64,000 nt of DNA from Calonectria ilicicola. Taxonomy: Eukaryota; Ascomycota; Sordariomycetes; Hypocreales; Nectriaceae. The stretch is taken from positions 3,348,001 through 3,412,000 of the forward strand of contig CP085832.1 in assembly GCA_020809705.1 (NCBI GenBank). Reading direction: 5' to 3'. Made by a program: the position numbers and the translations under genes. Each line of letters starts with the position of its first letter. The first letter of the stretch is position 1. The notes beneath the pieces are model-generated. The model did not search any database, was not told the DNA's origin, and saw only the letters and a program-made list of their open reading frames with translations. Positions 1-11,054 of the stretch are shown piece by piece.

Positions 1-939
1 TCAAGAAATAAATGCCAAAAACTTGGGCTTGCCCCTGAAGCCATGCGTGGCGGCGAATGCCCCCCCTGGAGCACTTCCCTTGGCATGACACCAATATGGT
101 AGTGTGAAAGCCAGTCCATTTCCCTTTTCGCACCACCACGACGTTTGAGTGTTGGACTGTGGCTTCCCAGACCCAATGCATTCCTTTCCACAAGATCTCA
201 GCGTGGTATATTCGACAATGCTGATTTGCCAGCGATAGCGATATTCCGATGGTCTCGCCATCTGGTCTTCGGGGCTGATGGAGGTGATTTCCCAACCTAT
301 GGTAGGGCCGGAGGTCTTGATCATCAAATTAGCCCGGCGGGGTTAGCGCAGCCACCACTAAGCATAATGGGCAGCGCGGTAGCCAGCTCAGCGCCTTCCA
401 CAGGTCTAGAGTCAAGCGATAGTTACTAAAAAACAAGGTCGGGCTGGACTTGGGGGCCACCGTACCTTGTCACTGGCTGTACGCGTAAAAGCGTGGGTGG
501 CCCCTTGGCTTGCGCCAAAATACCCTGGCTAGGCGTGATGGGGCCGCGTATAAAACACGCAAATCCCCCTTGCTCGCTCCAGCACGCATGTCTGGATGTA
601 TGCACGAATTTGACTGGATCGTGCGCTCTATTTCTAGAGAGAGGGGCCCAAGGTAGTCTGCGCAGGGCAAATAAACCCGATCAGTGGACATGGCATGGGG
701 AGCAATCCTGCGTGCGCGAGTTCGCGGTGGGGGATTCCCCTGTTTCGGACCCGGCAGATGCGCCAACCAGAGCCGGACCCACCACCAGGTAGCCGGCGCA
801 GTTGGACCTGAGTAGCTTATCACAACAGCAGACAATCCATTCTGATGAATAAAAACGTCCCGAGTACTTCCCCAAACGGTTCAGCAACGCCCAATTAAAC
901 CCTCAACGCCTCGTCGCTGTCCTTGCACAGGAAATAAAA
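1..939. other. Left-edge non-coding stretch
   Basis: Short open frames exist on both strands, but none has a convincing start, splice structure or recognisable protein sequence. The right part must contain the promoter and 5' UTR of the kinase gene starting at 940. I see nothing else here. Confidence 0.5.
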
Positions 940-1937
940 ATGCCAGACCCCGCAAGCAGGGCCCTCATAGTCGCCCTCTCGGGCTGCTCGTCCAGCGGCA
1001 AGACGACGCTGGCACGGCTGCTGCGCGACATTTTCCCCCACACCTTCATCCTGCACGAGGACGACTTTTACCGCCCTGAAAATGAGTGAGTTCCTGCGCT
1101 TGTGCTTGTGCCTGTGCCTTGGATGCGCTCCGGTTCGCTGCGCTGCGCTGTAACATGCACTCGTGTGGCCCCCGTAAATTCGTAGATGGACCAGGCGCTG
1201 ATGAAGAACCCCCCCTCACTGTGCAGGCTCCCCTCCCGAGACGGGCTCCTAGACTGGGACTGTGCAGAGTCCCTCGACATCCCTGCCATGGCAGAGTCCC
1301 TTGCTTATATCCGCCAGCATGCAGCCTTTCCCGTATGTTTCACTGCCACCTGTCCATGTCTCTTTATTATTTTATTTTATTTCTTTCTTTGTACTTTTTT
1401 CATTCATCACAATTAACTCACACCCTGCAGCCCACTCTAGACTCCAAGGAAGACCAGAATTCGGTAGGCAAGTGCCCCGTCTCCGACTCCATCATCCAGG
1501 CCCAAAAGGAAAAGGTCGAAGCCGCTATCCCCCCCTCGCACCCTCTTCGCTCCAGCCTCCGCCTGTGCCTCCTCGATGGCTTTCTGCTTTTCTCCCCATC
1601 CATGGCTGCCGTCAAGCCAAACCTTGACATCAAAATGTTCCTGACGGCCTCCTATGCCAAGGCCAAGGCCCGTCGGGAGGCCCGGGATGGCTATGTCACT
1701 CTCGAGGGCTTCTGGGCCGACCCTCCCGGCTACGTTGACAAGATTGTCTGGCCAAACTATGTCAAGGAGCATGCATGGATGTTCAAAGACGGAGACGTCG
1801 AGGGTGAGTTCAAGGAGGATGTCCTGGAAAGCGAGGGCATCAAGGTCCAGAAGGGAGCTGCTATTGATGCAGACATAAGCAAGACTCTGGAATGGACAGT
1901 TGATGTCATTCTCGAGGAATTAAAGAAACAAATTTAA
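940..1937 (+). CDS. nrk1: Nicotinamide riboside kinase (NRK1 family)
   Basis: Predicted cytosolic kinase that phosphorylates nicotinamide riboside to NMN in NAD+ salvage. The exons are 940-1085, 1227-1332 and 1431-1937, giving 252 residues, close to yeast Nrk1 (about 240). The start is the ATG at 940, directly before a P-loop GCSSSGKT (residues 15-22). A characteristic HEDDFYRPENE segment follows (residues 40-50), then DWDCAESLDIP across intron 1. Both introns (141 and 98 bp) start with GTGAGT or GTATGT and keep frame. The C-terminal half carries the LLDGFLLF strand typical of this uridine-kinase-like fold. The gene converges on the Dicer gene with only 139 bp between stop codons. Family and splice model are well supported; substrate specificity is inferred from the family. 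Confidence 0.88.
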
Positions 1938-2076
1938 AGCTATTATATAGATTTATGAAACTCACGTTAGACAGATATTCGGCGCAACATATCCTACCTA
2001 GTTTCCAAACGTGCCTCGACCACCACTAAACACTTCTAAGTTCGCAATCTTTTAGTAATCCATGACTCTTTAGCGA

Positions 2077-5000
2077 CTAGTTTGGATCCACATCCATTTT
2101 CACCTGTTTCAAATACTTGACAGCCAACTCGGCTGCCTTTGTCCTGACCTCTTCGCCAGTAAACCCTCCCGTGGCTTCACCAACCCTGTGGCCACCCACC
2201 TCCACAACACACCGATGCACCTCTCCCCCATCGGCGGTCAATTCCTTTTGGTACTCATAATGAACCTCTTGGCTCACGGCAAGCTTCCCCAGCTCCTCTT
2301 TGGGGTGCTGGACGTGGATGTTGTCTCGCAAGATGCGCTCCAGGTAGTCCAGGATCTTGAACCGCCTCAGCACAGCCTCGCAGGCTTCTATGGAGCCCGT
2401 GTCCGCCCAGACAGCGCCAAGCAAAGCTTCGAAAAGATCAGAGAAAAACTTTCTAGCGTGGAGGCGCGCGAGCAACGCCCAGGGGTAATTATCAGCGTGC
2501 ATCAGAGCCTCGTTAATTTCCTTTTGTAAACCCTCGAAGCGCTCCTCCATTGCCAATTGTTCGATCCCTATGGCGGGTGAGGTGTACCTCATATACCTCC
2601 ACAATTTCACGGTAACCTCTTTTTCCCCAATCCCGCCCTCCCCATCAGTGACGGTCTCAGTCTTTGTGATGCTGTGGTTAAGTCCAACAAAGGCCAAAAA
2701 GTCGCCATTCACCATGGCCGTCTTGATCATGTGCATCTTCCAGTGGGGCAGTGCAGGCTGGGCGTCGAAGAGCTTAGTGACTATAATATACTCGAGGACG
2801 GCGTCGCCAAGAAACTCTAGTCGTTCAAAGGATCGGCAGTGCGTATCTGCCTGGTACGAGGCGTGGGTCATTGCCTCTAGCAAAAGAGACTTTTTCTCAA
2901 ACGAATATCCAATCAACTCCTCGAGACGATCCATCGTATCGGGGAGCTTGGCTTCACTACCGAAATGATGAAAAATGCGGTTCCGTGCCTGTTTCGCGTC
3001 ATACCATGACACATCTTCTTGGCCTGGGCCAAGGTTCGTAAGGAAGAGGGACATGCATTTCAGGGCCTTGTTTATGCCCTCATCTGCAGTGGCACCATTC
3101 TTGTACGACGCTCCAATGAGAGCTTCGAGAACATCGGCAATTTGTTTGGTGGGCAGGACCTTTGTCTGGTGCTTAGACACTTCCAGAGGGGAATCTGCAT
3201 ATACAGGTCTCCATTTCTTGGCTGTAAATTCCGTAGTCAGAATATACTTTGGTACGCCGGCTTCGGTCGACACATTCATAAGGCGCGAATTCGAAACCAG
3301 GCGGTCCTTGAAAAAGGATAAGAATCCTTCAGGCCAGTGAGGGTCTAGAGGGATGTTAGAAGGTCATTCTCGGCGAGGAGCAGTCAAATACTTACGCTGT
3401 GCGCATGCTTGAACAACGACGCAGTACTTGAGAACCGAGTCTCCGAGAAACTCGAGCCTCTCATAGTCTACAGGTTCCACAGCAGAACGCGTGCTTATGG
3501 CTTCAATCACCAGGCTTAAATCAGTCATGCCAACCGACTTCAAGATGTTGTCGTTCAATTGGGTTGCCTGTATCGCCACCTCGACTTCATGGATTATGCA
3601 AGGAATCAACATGGCAAACTTCCCAAATTGCTTTGGAATGGTGTCAACCTTGGCCCAGGTCAAAGGAAGAACCCACATGTACGGCTTAATGCTAGGCGCC
3701 TGTGTATTCTCGCCGGCATACGGGGGGTGTAAGAAGTCGGCCCGTTTTGACATCTTGTTGAGTAACAGGTATGGGACGTCTTCAGGTGCATCCTCGTAGC
3801 CCCTAAACGGATTCTTCACGTGCTCCTTAAGAGGTTTCGACGGCAAAAGCCCAGTGTACTCAAACGGTCCCATTTCTGGGTCCCGTACCAGATAGTTCAT
3901 TCCCACGCTGTGTTTCGCTAGGTCGAACGGAACTTGTCCAATCTGATCTCTCGAAATATCTACATCAACGGCAGAAAATTTGACGATATGGCTGCGATCT
4001 TGCACCTCCCATCGATGGCCAAAGTGAAGGGCGAGGAGCCCTGATGTGTCATCCTTGAGCTTTTCTGCATCGTGATGCGATACCTTCTTTCCCTTTCCAA
4101 TCTTGACTTCCCATTCTATATTCAGGTCGGGGTGAAGCTTTATGACCCTGGGTTTCTGGATCCAAACTGGTAGAACGATCTGGTAATTGTTGATCAACCA
4201 GCCATTCTCGTCATGGAATGCTAGCGGGTAAACCCATTTTTCCCCGACGTCTTGCCATTCCGTTGCGACCTCCTTCCAAGGGTCGTATTGGAGGACTTTC
4301 ACCGTTGCCGCCACCTTCTCCTCTGGGGGAGTATCTTTTATGGGCAGCAGAAAATCGTTTACCAGGCCTGCTTTGTACAATGCCAGGTATGCATGAAATG
4401 CTGCGTCTTTGGTTGCATTTTTCTGGGATTTCCACGCTTTGAGGCTTGTTGCTTTGCGTAGATCTGGTTGCAAAAATGTTGGCAGTATTACCGTAGCAGT
4501 AATTAAGCCGCCTTCGTCGTCTTCGGGATCAAATACATGATCGCTTTTAGATAAGCGCTGAATAATGTAATCAGGCCGACAATCGACATATTCGGTTTGC
4601 GCTGCAACGCGACAAAAGTGTTCCAGATGCGATTTGGCATTGTTGAAATCTAGCCGAGCGCCTGTAGACTCTACGACAAAGAAGAGCGAACCTGCAGCCT
4701 CGTCTTCCAACATTTCTAATCGTTCCAGTCTCTTTTTCTCGTCTTGATATTGCTGCTTCATTTCCTGCTCTAGGGCCTCCCATTCTTTTGGGCCTTTTGG
4801 CGTACGCGGGGAGAGGATTACGAGCTTGGATTCCTTCATACGAGCCCTGCCGCGTCGTTGGATGAACGACTTGAGGTTTGCAGGTGCCTCGAAACAAACG
4901 ACTAGATTGCAGGCAGGAATGTCTATTCCTTCCTCCAATACGCTAGTCGCAACAAGCATATTTATCTTTCCTGTTCGGAAATCATTGAGTGATGCAAGGC

Positions 5001-6665
5001 TATTGTTCTTGTGGAACTCGTAGACGTTTCTGCCCTTGGCACTGTGATTGGATGTCCCAACCATGGTGCCAATCCGGTATTTCTCGAGCACCTCTGGGTA
5101 GCATTTCAGGAGATCGGTGATAATGGTCACAGTTGCTCGTTCCTTAACGAAGACAATTCCAACTGGATTATCACCTGCTTTCAAAAGTTCTCGGATGAGG
5201 AGGTTGGCTTTTTGAGTCAGCTCATGGTTTCCTGCTGGTATGAGCGATACTGAAATCGGCTGAGTTTTTCGAAGGATATCGGCAAGATATCTCTTATCAT
5301 CGTCAATGACCTCTTCCTTCTCGATGCCAGGCTTGTCAACTCGATCCACAAATTCTTCAACGACTTTCCAGATGTAATGATCAACAGCCCAAGGGCCGAG
5401 TTCACGAACCACTTCCTTGCTACGGCCCCAAAACCCTTTCATCTGGTTTTGGGTGTAGGTGTCGTACCTCATCATTGCGCTGTGGAACTCTCGCATGCTT
5501 CTTTCGCTACCACTGTCGAGAAGCCGACGTATTTGTGGGTCTGTTTTAATATCGATACCCCGGTACACTCCGCGCAGCTTCCGCATTGTGGTGGTGTGAT
5601 CAGGAAACTCAACAAAGTCGTATTCACAATACGAAAGCTCTGGTTTATTGACGCACTTCAGAAGCTCGTCGCGGTGCAGTGTCGGTGTGATGCAGCGTGC
5701 ATCCAAGGTCTCTTCTAGTTTGCTGATGCCTGACAGGTCCGATTGTATAATGGGACTCGCAGTCAACCCCAAAATGGCGGGTACGCATTTTCCCGCTTGT
5801 TTGTTATTGTGGTAGAAGTTTTTCATTATGACTCTCACGGGGGAATTCTTGGTGGCATTGTGGGCTTGACTGCATGTTAGCTAAGCATACATGTTGGGAT
5901 GCAGGGATAGACGAGCCTTCGTCAATAACCAGCAGTGCCAGCCTCTCCATTTTGACAAATGCATGAGATAAAGCATCAAGCAACACTTGAAAAGTAGTCA
6001 CAATTATTCCGGCACCATCTAGAACTGATTTCCAAGTCTCCTCAACCCAGGTATCCAGGTTGTCGTTGCCGGTGAGGGTCTTGACAGAGACTGCTGGGTT
6101 CTGGAGCTCAATGGTCCCGGCCTGCTGTTCACACAATGCCACTGTTGGGGCAAGGAACCAAATGATCTTTATAGTGTTAGCTCTGAGTATCATTATCAAG
6201 AAGATACAATGTACCTTTCCATTTAAACCCTTGTCAAGTTCAGCCTTGATACGGAGTACAGCACTACAGCACGTCAGATATAACCACATTTTGGCTACAG
6301 AAAAAACTTACACTTGGGTTTTCCCGCTCCCAGTATCCATCTGAACAGAATTAGTTTCAGGATATATTTTACAGTGAAATGGTACTAACAGCAACAATAA
6401 CATTGCGCTCGAGGCTCTGTTCGAGCATCTCCAGCTGGTAAGCGCGCGAACTCATGATTTCTGGAACGGGCGCTTCCGGCGACTTTTCGATCTCAGAAAC
6501 GTCCCCTTTGGCTACTGTTCCATCTGGAGAAATAACGGTAGCATCCTCTATAATATGCGGTTCCGGCGTCGGGGCGTCGTCAACTGGCAACGAATCCTCG
6601 CCAGACGACGACGGCCAAAAGACATCATCTTTGGCGGGAGGCATACGCACCCCCTTCATAGGCAT
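2077..6665 (-). CDS. dcl2: Dicer-like protein 2 (RNA silencing RNase III helicase)
   Basis: Cuts double-stranded RNA into siRNAs in quelling and antiviral silencing. Exons from the 5' end: 6390-6665, 6312-6340, 6215-6263, 5917-6166, 3396-5864, 2077-3344, giving 1446 residues, normal for fungal DCL2. I chose the ATG at 6663-6665; upstream the frame offers only a TTG before a stop at 6741. Order: helicase P-loop MDTGSGKTQ (93-101), DEAH (200-203, rebuilt across a GC-AG intron), LGLTASP motif, QRRGRAR (about 537-543), Dicer-dimerisation region, RNase IIIa (ERLEFLGD about 1005; DVLEALIGA about 1095), RNase IIIb (ERLEFLGD about 1198; DLFEALLGA about 1327), and a C-terminal dsRNA-binding-like domain (about 1375-1441). 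All RNase III acidic residues seem present. No PAZ domain is recognisable, as is usual for DCL2. The second and third exons are only 29 and 49 nt. Confidence 0.92.
5865..5916 (-). other. GC-AG intron inside the Dicer DEAH codons
   Basis: This 52-bp intron starts with GC rather than GT after GACGAAG and ends in TCAAG. It contains a good branch site, GCTAAC, about 20 nt before the acceptor. Joining here restores D-E-A-H-N-A in the helicase. The nearest GT alternative would give D-E-G-S-Q-A-H and destroy the DEAH box. The splice is inferred; no transcript is available. Confidence 0.7.
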
Positions 6666-8146
6666 TCGGTCAGACGTCACTATCAACCTTGGGTGCAAAT
6701 CTTTCGCCAAAGGGCGTATTAGCGATGACTCAACGGCTGCCTAAAGATGCCGGCTGTTGTCCCCTAGTCGCAAAATATAGCGTGCGGGAGGCAGGGGAGG
6801 GGAGCAGGGTAGGGCTTCGACAAGCAATAAGAACATACAAAAAAGCCGCCGTGGATCCAAAGCTAATGTCGATGATATTCGTGGGTCTTGGGCAAGGTTA
6901 AATGGAAGCAAAAGTCCCCGGGGGCCGCGTATGGCACATGAATGCCGACGTGTGCAGGATTGAAAATTATCACCAACAAAGCGAACCACAGAACGCAAGC
7001 GGATGGCTGATACTGGGGCCCACCACATGCCGCTGAAGAACAGAGACATTTTCGTCTCGCCGCGGCCACGTTGCTCATGGCTTTAAATAAGTCACCAAAA
7101 ACGGGCGACAAACGGCTTTTTCCACGGATGGAAGGCCTCTTGCGCCCTCAATGTGGTAATGGGTGATTCAATGAAAGGGGATGCGCCCTCAACGCGCCAA
7201 TCACGTCATTTTGCGGAGGAATCTGATTGTCAGCCGAGAGGCCCTACAAAAAAGATAAGCCGCAATTGAGCCTACTATGATTATTTAATTGCACCTTTTG
7301 CATTAGCCAACGCCAATAGTTGATTTTCTTCAATGCCATATGACTATGAGTTGTATTTCCTTTGTTTAGTTTACCCCGCTGTGGGGGGGCCTCTTGGCGC
7401 ACGGGAGCGCCCTACGGTCGCACAGGCTTCCGGTTTGAGCGTTTATGGACAAGAGTGTTAAAGGCATTCTCCTAAGGCTGAGTCCACCCACATCTCACCC
7501 CCGTGCACCAGGGTAGCATCGGTATGAACCGAATTCTTTTATCCAAGCTGGGCCTCATCCCCAGTATGCCTCCCGTGGAGAAACTAGGCCCGTACCCAAG
7601 GCCGATTGAGGGAATTGGGGCATGACAAGTTGAAAGAGCATTAATCAGCGAGACGGGAATCGGGTTGAATCCTTCCGGGTAATGACGCACTCAGAAGAAG
7701 CTGACGAGTCCTAACATTCAATTTTTTTGGTGTCTCAATCAGGACGCCTAAAGAAGTGGGCTGCATCACAAAGTATGACAGGCAAACTACAAGGTAACTT
7801 GCATGGTCGTCGTAATCCGTCCCTTTGTCCGAACTCAATTTTGGGAAAGATGACTTGAAGCTATCAAATGGGTCAATCCAGGCCGTCAGTATCCTCATAT
7901 TTAGAAAATATCCTAGGGAAACAGGTTGAAAGCAGACTTCTTCAGCGGTGCAAGGTTGAGGCTGTGGAAATATGGGAAAGAAATCGGATCGAGGCCAAGT
8001 CACTTCCAGTTCTCACAGTTTGGTACTTTCAAGTTCAGTCGAGCCCTCAATTATTATCATGTACAAACTCGTCCACACTAAATTTACACGAATATAATTT
8101 TTTTTACCCCCCAAAGAACATTTAGTCCATACTCATACCATCCCCT
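6666..8146. other. Intergenic, Dicer promoter side
   Basis: This holds the upstream region of the Dicer gene and the 3' flank of the pectin lyase gene. The open frames here are short, overlapping and without protein-like composition. I see no RNA gene or repeat. Confidence 0.5.
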
Positions 8147-9679
8147 TTACATCAGCTGGCGAATCACTCGCCTCATTCTCCTGGTAGACGAGCTAACGCA
8201 CTGAGAGTACCACTCATTGTGCGCCACGCACGAGGCTCCAGAAGGGCAGCTAGTACTGCCAGTCCAGCCGCTTCCACCGCATTGTCCCCAGAGGCTAGCT
8301 GCGCTGCCGGAGGAAGAAGAGTCGCTGGAGGACTCGGAGGATTCATTGGAAGACTCGTTGGAAGCGGCCTCGGTGGCAACGGCTTCCGCAGCCTGGGTAG
8401 TAGCAGCAGCAACCTGTTCCTGAGCAACTGGGGTGTTGATGGCGGCAGCAGAGGATGTGGCAGCAGGAGAGCTAGCAACAGGAGTAGTGTCGCTGCCAGT
8501 GGTGCTGCCGGAGCTGCCGGAGCCGGAGCCCACATTGGCGGGACCAGCACTGCCACTAACAAGGCTGGCAACCTCGCTCGCAGCAACGGGGGTAACGAGG
8601 TAGTCCTTGAGGCTGCCAAAGGTAGACAGAGCACCAGTGCCTGACAGGGCAGGCCAGTCACCACTGCTCGACAGGCTGTTGACAACACAGGCACGGCCAA
8701 GAGAGGACTCGCAAGAGCTGGCGGCGGACGCATCAGCGACGTTGAAGATGGTTGAAACCGAGGCACCGGAGTCGGTGATGGGAGTGGTGACTGATTCAAA
8801 CACGTTGCCCTCAATAATGGCAGTGACACCGGTGTAGGCATCGAAAGCATGGCCCTGCATGTTGCTAAAGTAGTTGTTGGTGGCGTGGAAAGTACCAGAG
8901 ACGCCGTCAGCGCCAAGCTTGGGAGCTCGGCCGGAAACATCGTGGAAGTAGTTCCTGTCGAGGGTCACCTGGTCACCGTCGGCAATGAACATCATGGTCC
9001 AGTAGTGGTCGCCATTGCAAGAGGCAGAGGTGGTAGTGACACCGTCGAATTCGTTGTTGCTCAGAGTAAATCTCGAGCCAGAGTAATGAGAGACGACAAA
9101 CATGCGGCCAATGAGGGAGAACTTGCAGTGATCGACCCAAACACCGTCGTTGCTTCCCTTGAACTCGAGAGCATCACCACCCCAAACGATTGAAGGGTTG
9201 ATGTTGGTGATTTCAATGCCCTGAATGATAACGTTGCTGGCTCCCTCTTTCAGGCTTAGACCCTTGCCCTTGAGCACACCAGAGCCGCTTCCGAGAATGC
9301 TCTTGTTGCTTCCAACAGGAAGAGCCTCAGTTCCAGCCGTGTCATAGGTGATGGAGCTGACAGCCACATTGTCGGAGCCGCCGCAGGAGAGGTCTCCGAG
9401 GTAGTACTGGCCGCCATTGTCATAACTGCAGCTCTTTCGGTCGCATCCGGCCCCGGTAGCAGTGGTGCCGGTGAAATCGTATTCCTTGTCGATAATGATT
9501 GTTCGCGCCGTGTCGTCAGCGAGCCATTCTGCAAGCTCTGCGGCCGATGCAGGAGTTGCAGCAGCAGCAGAGCCACCACCAGTAACACCAGAGGCAAAAC
9601 CGTATGCCGTGCCCGAGACGGACTGGGCAGTGGCAGCAGCGGCGGCCGCCAAAAGGAGGGACAGGGATTGGAAATGCAT
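8147..9679 (-). CDS. Secreted pectin lyase (PL1) with C-terminal CBM1
   Basis: Extracellular enzyme predicted to cleave highly methylated pectin by beta-elimination. It is a single exon of 510 residues starting at the ATG 9677-9679. A signal peptide covers about residues 1-19 ([10 protein letters not shown] then an Ala run). The catalytic right-handed beta-helix carries [31 protein letters not shown] and DVSGRAPKL, which match the pectin-lyase branch of PL1 rather than calcium-dependent pectate lyases. A Ser/Thr/Ala-rich linker (about 385-460) leads to a fungal cellulose-binding CBM1 (about 463-494) with WGQCGG and four cysteines. Sixteen further residues, rich in Arg ([11 protein letters not shown]), follow the last CBM1 cysteine, where such proteins usually end. 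It is divergent from the Zn2Cys6 gene at 11055. Confidence 0.9.
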   Translation of the reverse strand: MHFQSLSLLLAAAAAATAQSVSGTAYGFASGVTGGGSAAAATPASAAELAEWLADDTARTIIIDKEYDFTGTTATGAGCDRKSCSYDNGGQYYLGDLSCGGSDNVAVSSITYDTAGTEALPVGSNKSILGSGSGVLKGKGLSLKEGASNVIIQGIEITNINPSIVWGGDALEFKGSNDGVWVDHCKFSLIGRMFVVSHYSGSRFTLSNNEFDGVTTTSASCNGDHYWTMMFIADGDQVTLDRNYFHDVSGRAPKLGADGVSGTFHATNNYFSNMQGHAFDAYTGVTAIIEGNVFESVTTPITDSGASVSTIFNVADASAASSCESSLGRACVVNSLSSSGDWPALSGTGALSTFGSLKDYLVTPVAASEVASLVSGSAGPANVGSGSGSSGSTTGSDTTPVASSPAATSSAAAINTPVAQEQVAAATTQAAEAVATEAASNESSNESSESSSDSSSSGSAASLWGQCGGSGWTGSTSCPSGASCVAHNEWYSQCVSSSTRRMRRVIRQLM

Positions 9680-11054
9680 TTTTGTCGTAAGAAAGAATGA
9701 AGAATAAAAAAAGTATACCAAGAACGTGGGTTAGTGTGATGCAGACCTGCCTGCGACGAGTTGAATATCACGAAATAAAAAAACGAAGGTCGGTCGCCAG
9801 GACACGAATGCGATGAGAACAAGCGGCTGAAGAGCTGAGGCACATCGTGAGAAGTTTTTCTCCCATCTTATACTACTGTGCAGACCGTCACGGTGGCCAT
9901 GGGATCCATTTTTCGCATCTGCCAAGTTATTGTCAGGACTGGATGAACCTGGACTCTCCTTGCGAATGCAACCTGCACGTTGTTTCAGTCGTGCGGTGGG
10001 GGTTGCTGGAGGTGGTCTCTCGTCCGACTAGGCGCGGGACGTTTGCCCAATGGGACATGTGAAACATGATTAAGTGAGCAGCCAAGAATTCAAGCTTGTA
10101 GCTTATGGATAATTCTGCGTTATGGGGCCGGGCATCCCAGCTCAAGGACATGAAACGCGACACCGCGTGAACCTTGACAGGCGCTCCGTTCGCTTAACGT
10201 GATTGGCGGAGTAACGTTTCTGAATCATTCATCCATCGAACTTGGGACGACATTTTAAAGTCAAGGTTAACCATCTTCCCACTTCTAGTGACATCTCCTT
10301 CGTCTCGGTTAAACAGACGGGAAGTTTATCAAGTTTATCAGGCATGTTTACCAAACCACTGGTTCTCAACATCTCAAGGAACCTGGTATCTGGTTAGCCG
10401 AACCAAAGATTGACCATCCGAACCAACCCAGTTTATTGGTACTGCCGATTGTTTCTCTTCGGAAATACAAATCGAAGCTAAAATTTTCGTGATAGAGAAA
10501 TAAATGCTTGGATGAACTCTGAGGTCCATCTGTGCTGGGAATACGCGGAGTTGCCCGTCTTCTCCCCAAAACCCCTTTTGCCAAGATGGATCCATTAGCA
10601 ATTGGCGGATTATTCTTGGCGGATTTCCTGTCCTCAACACGACGGAATTAACACGGACAAGCACAAGTACTGGAAAAACAGTATGGCCGGGCCCGAACCA
10701 AGCCCAGCAAGGATTAGCAACTGCTTGACTCGAATCGTACGGTGCTGGTCGCTGCATAATGCGGGGAACCATGCCCGGCTCGACTAATTCCCCCCCGGAC
10801 TATTGACCCCAATTTGAAATCACTTTTCCCTACCACGTCAATTGACGACGCCCTATGAGAATTTCATCCCTGGTATATGCAGAAACGTCCTGAAGGGAAT
10901 AAGCACCGCTGGCGTAGCCTATTATTGCTCTATCTGACGCCTCCACATCGGACCCCAGTCTTGGCAATTGAGACACCAATCGGGAGGCGCACCAGTGCCG
11001 ACGCCACCTCCACAAAAGCAACTCAATCAGCATCCGCGAAGCTCAAAAGCAAGC
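9680..11054. other. Divergent intergenic region, pectin lyase and Zn2Cys6 regulator
   Basis: This is the shared upstream region of the pectin lyase (minus strand) and the regulator (plus strand). It contains a pair of CreA-like boxes at 9996-10011, listed separately. The open frames here look spurious. Confidence 0.5.
9996..10011 (+). promoter_or_regulatory. Paired CreA-type carbon-repression boxes upstream of pectin lyase
   Basis: GTGGGG (9996-10001) and CTGGAG (10006-10011) both fit the SYGGRG consensus of the CreA/Cre1 repressor. They lie 4 bp apart, about 320 bp upstream of the pectin lyase ATG. Paired sites are the form known to matter in fungal pectinase and cellulase promoters. Single SYGGRG matches are common by chance, so this is only suggestive. 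Confidence 0.3.

Noticed and set aside
8219..8644. Open plus-strand frames opposite the pectin lyase linker
   Set aside because: Antisense shadows of a GC-rich, repetitive Ser/Thr/Ala linker.
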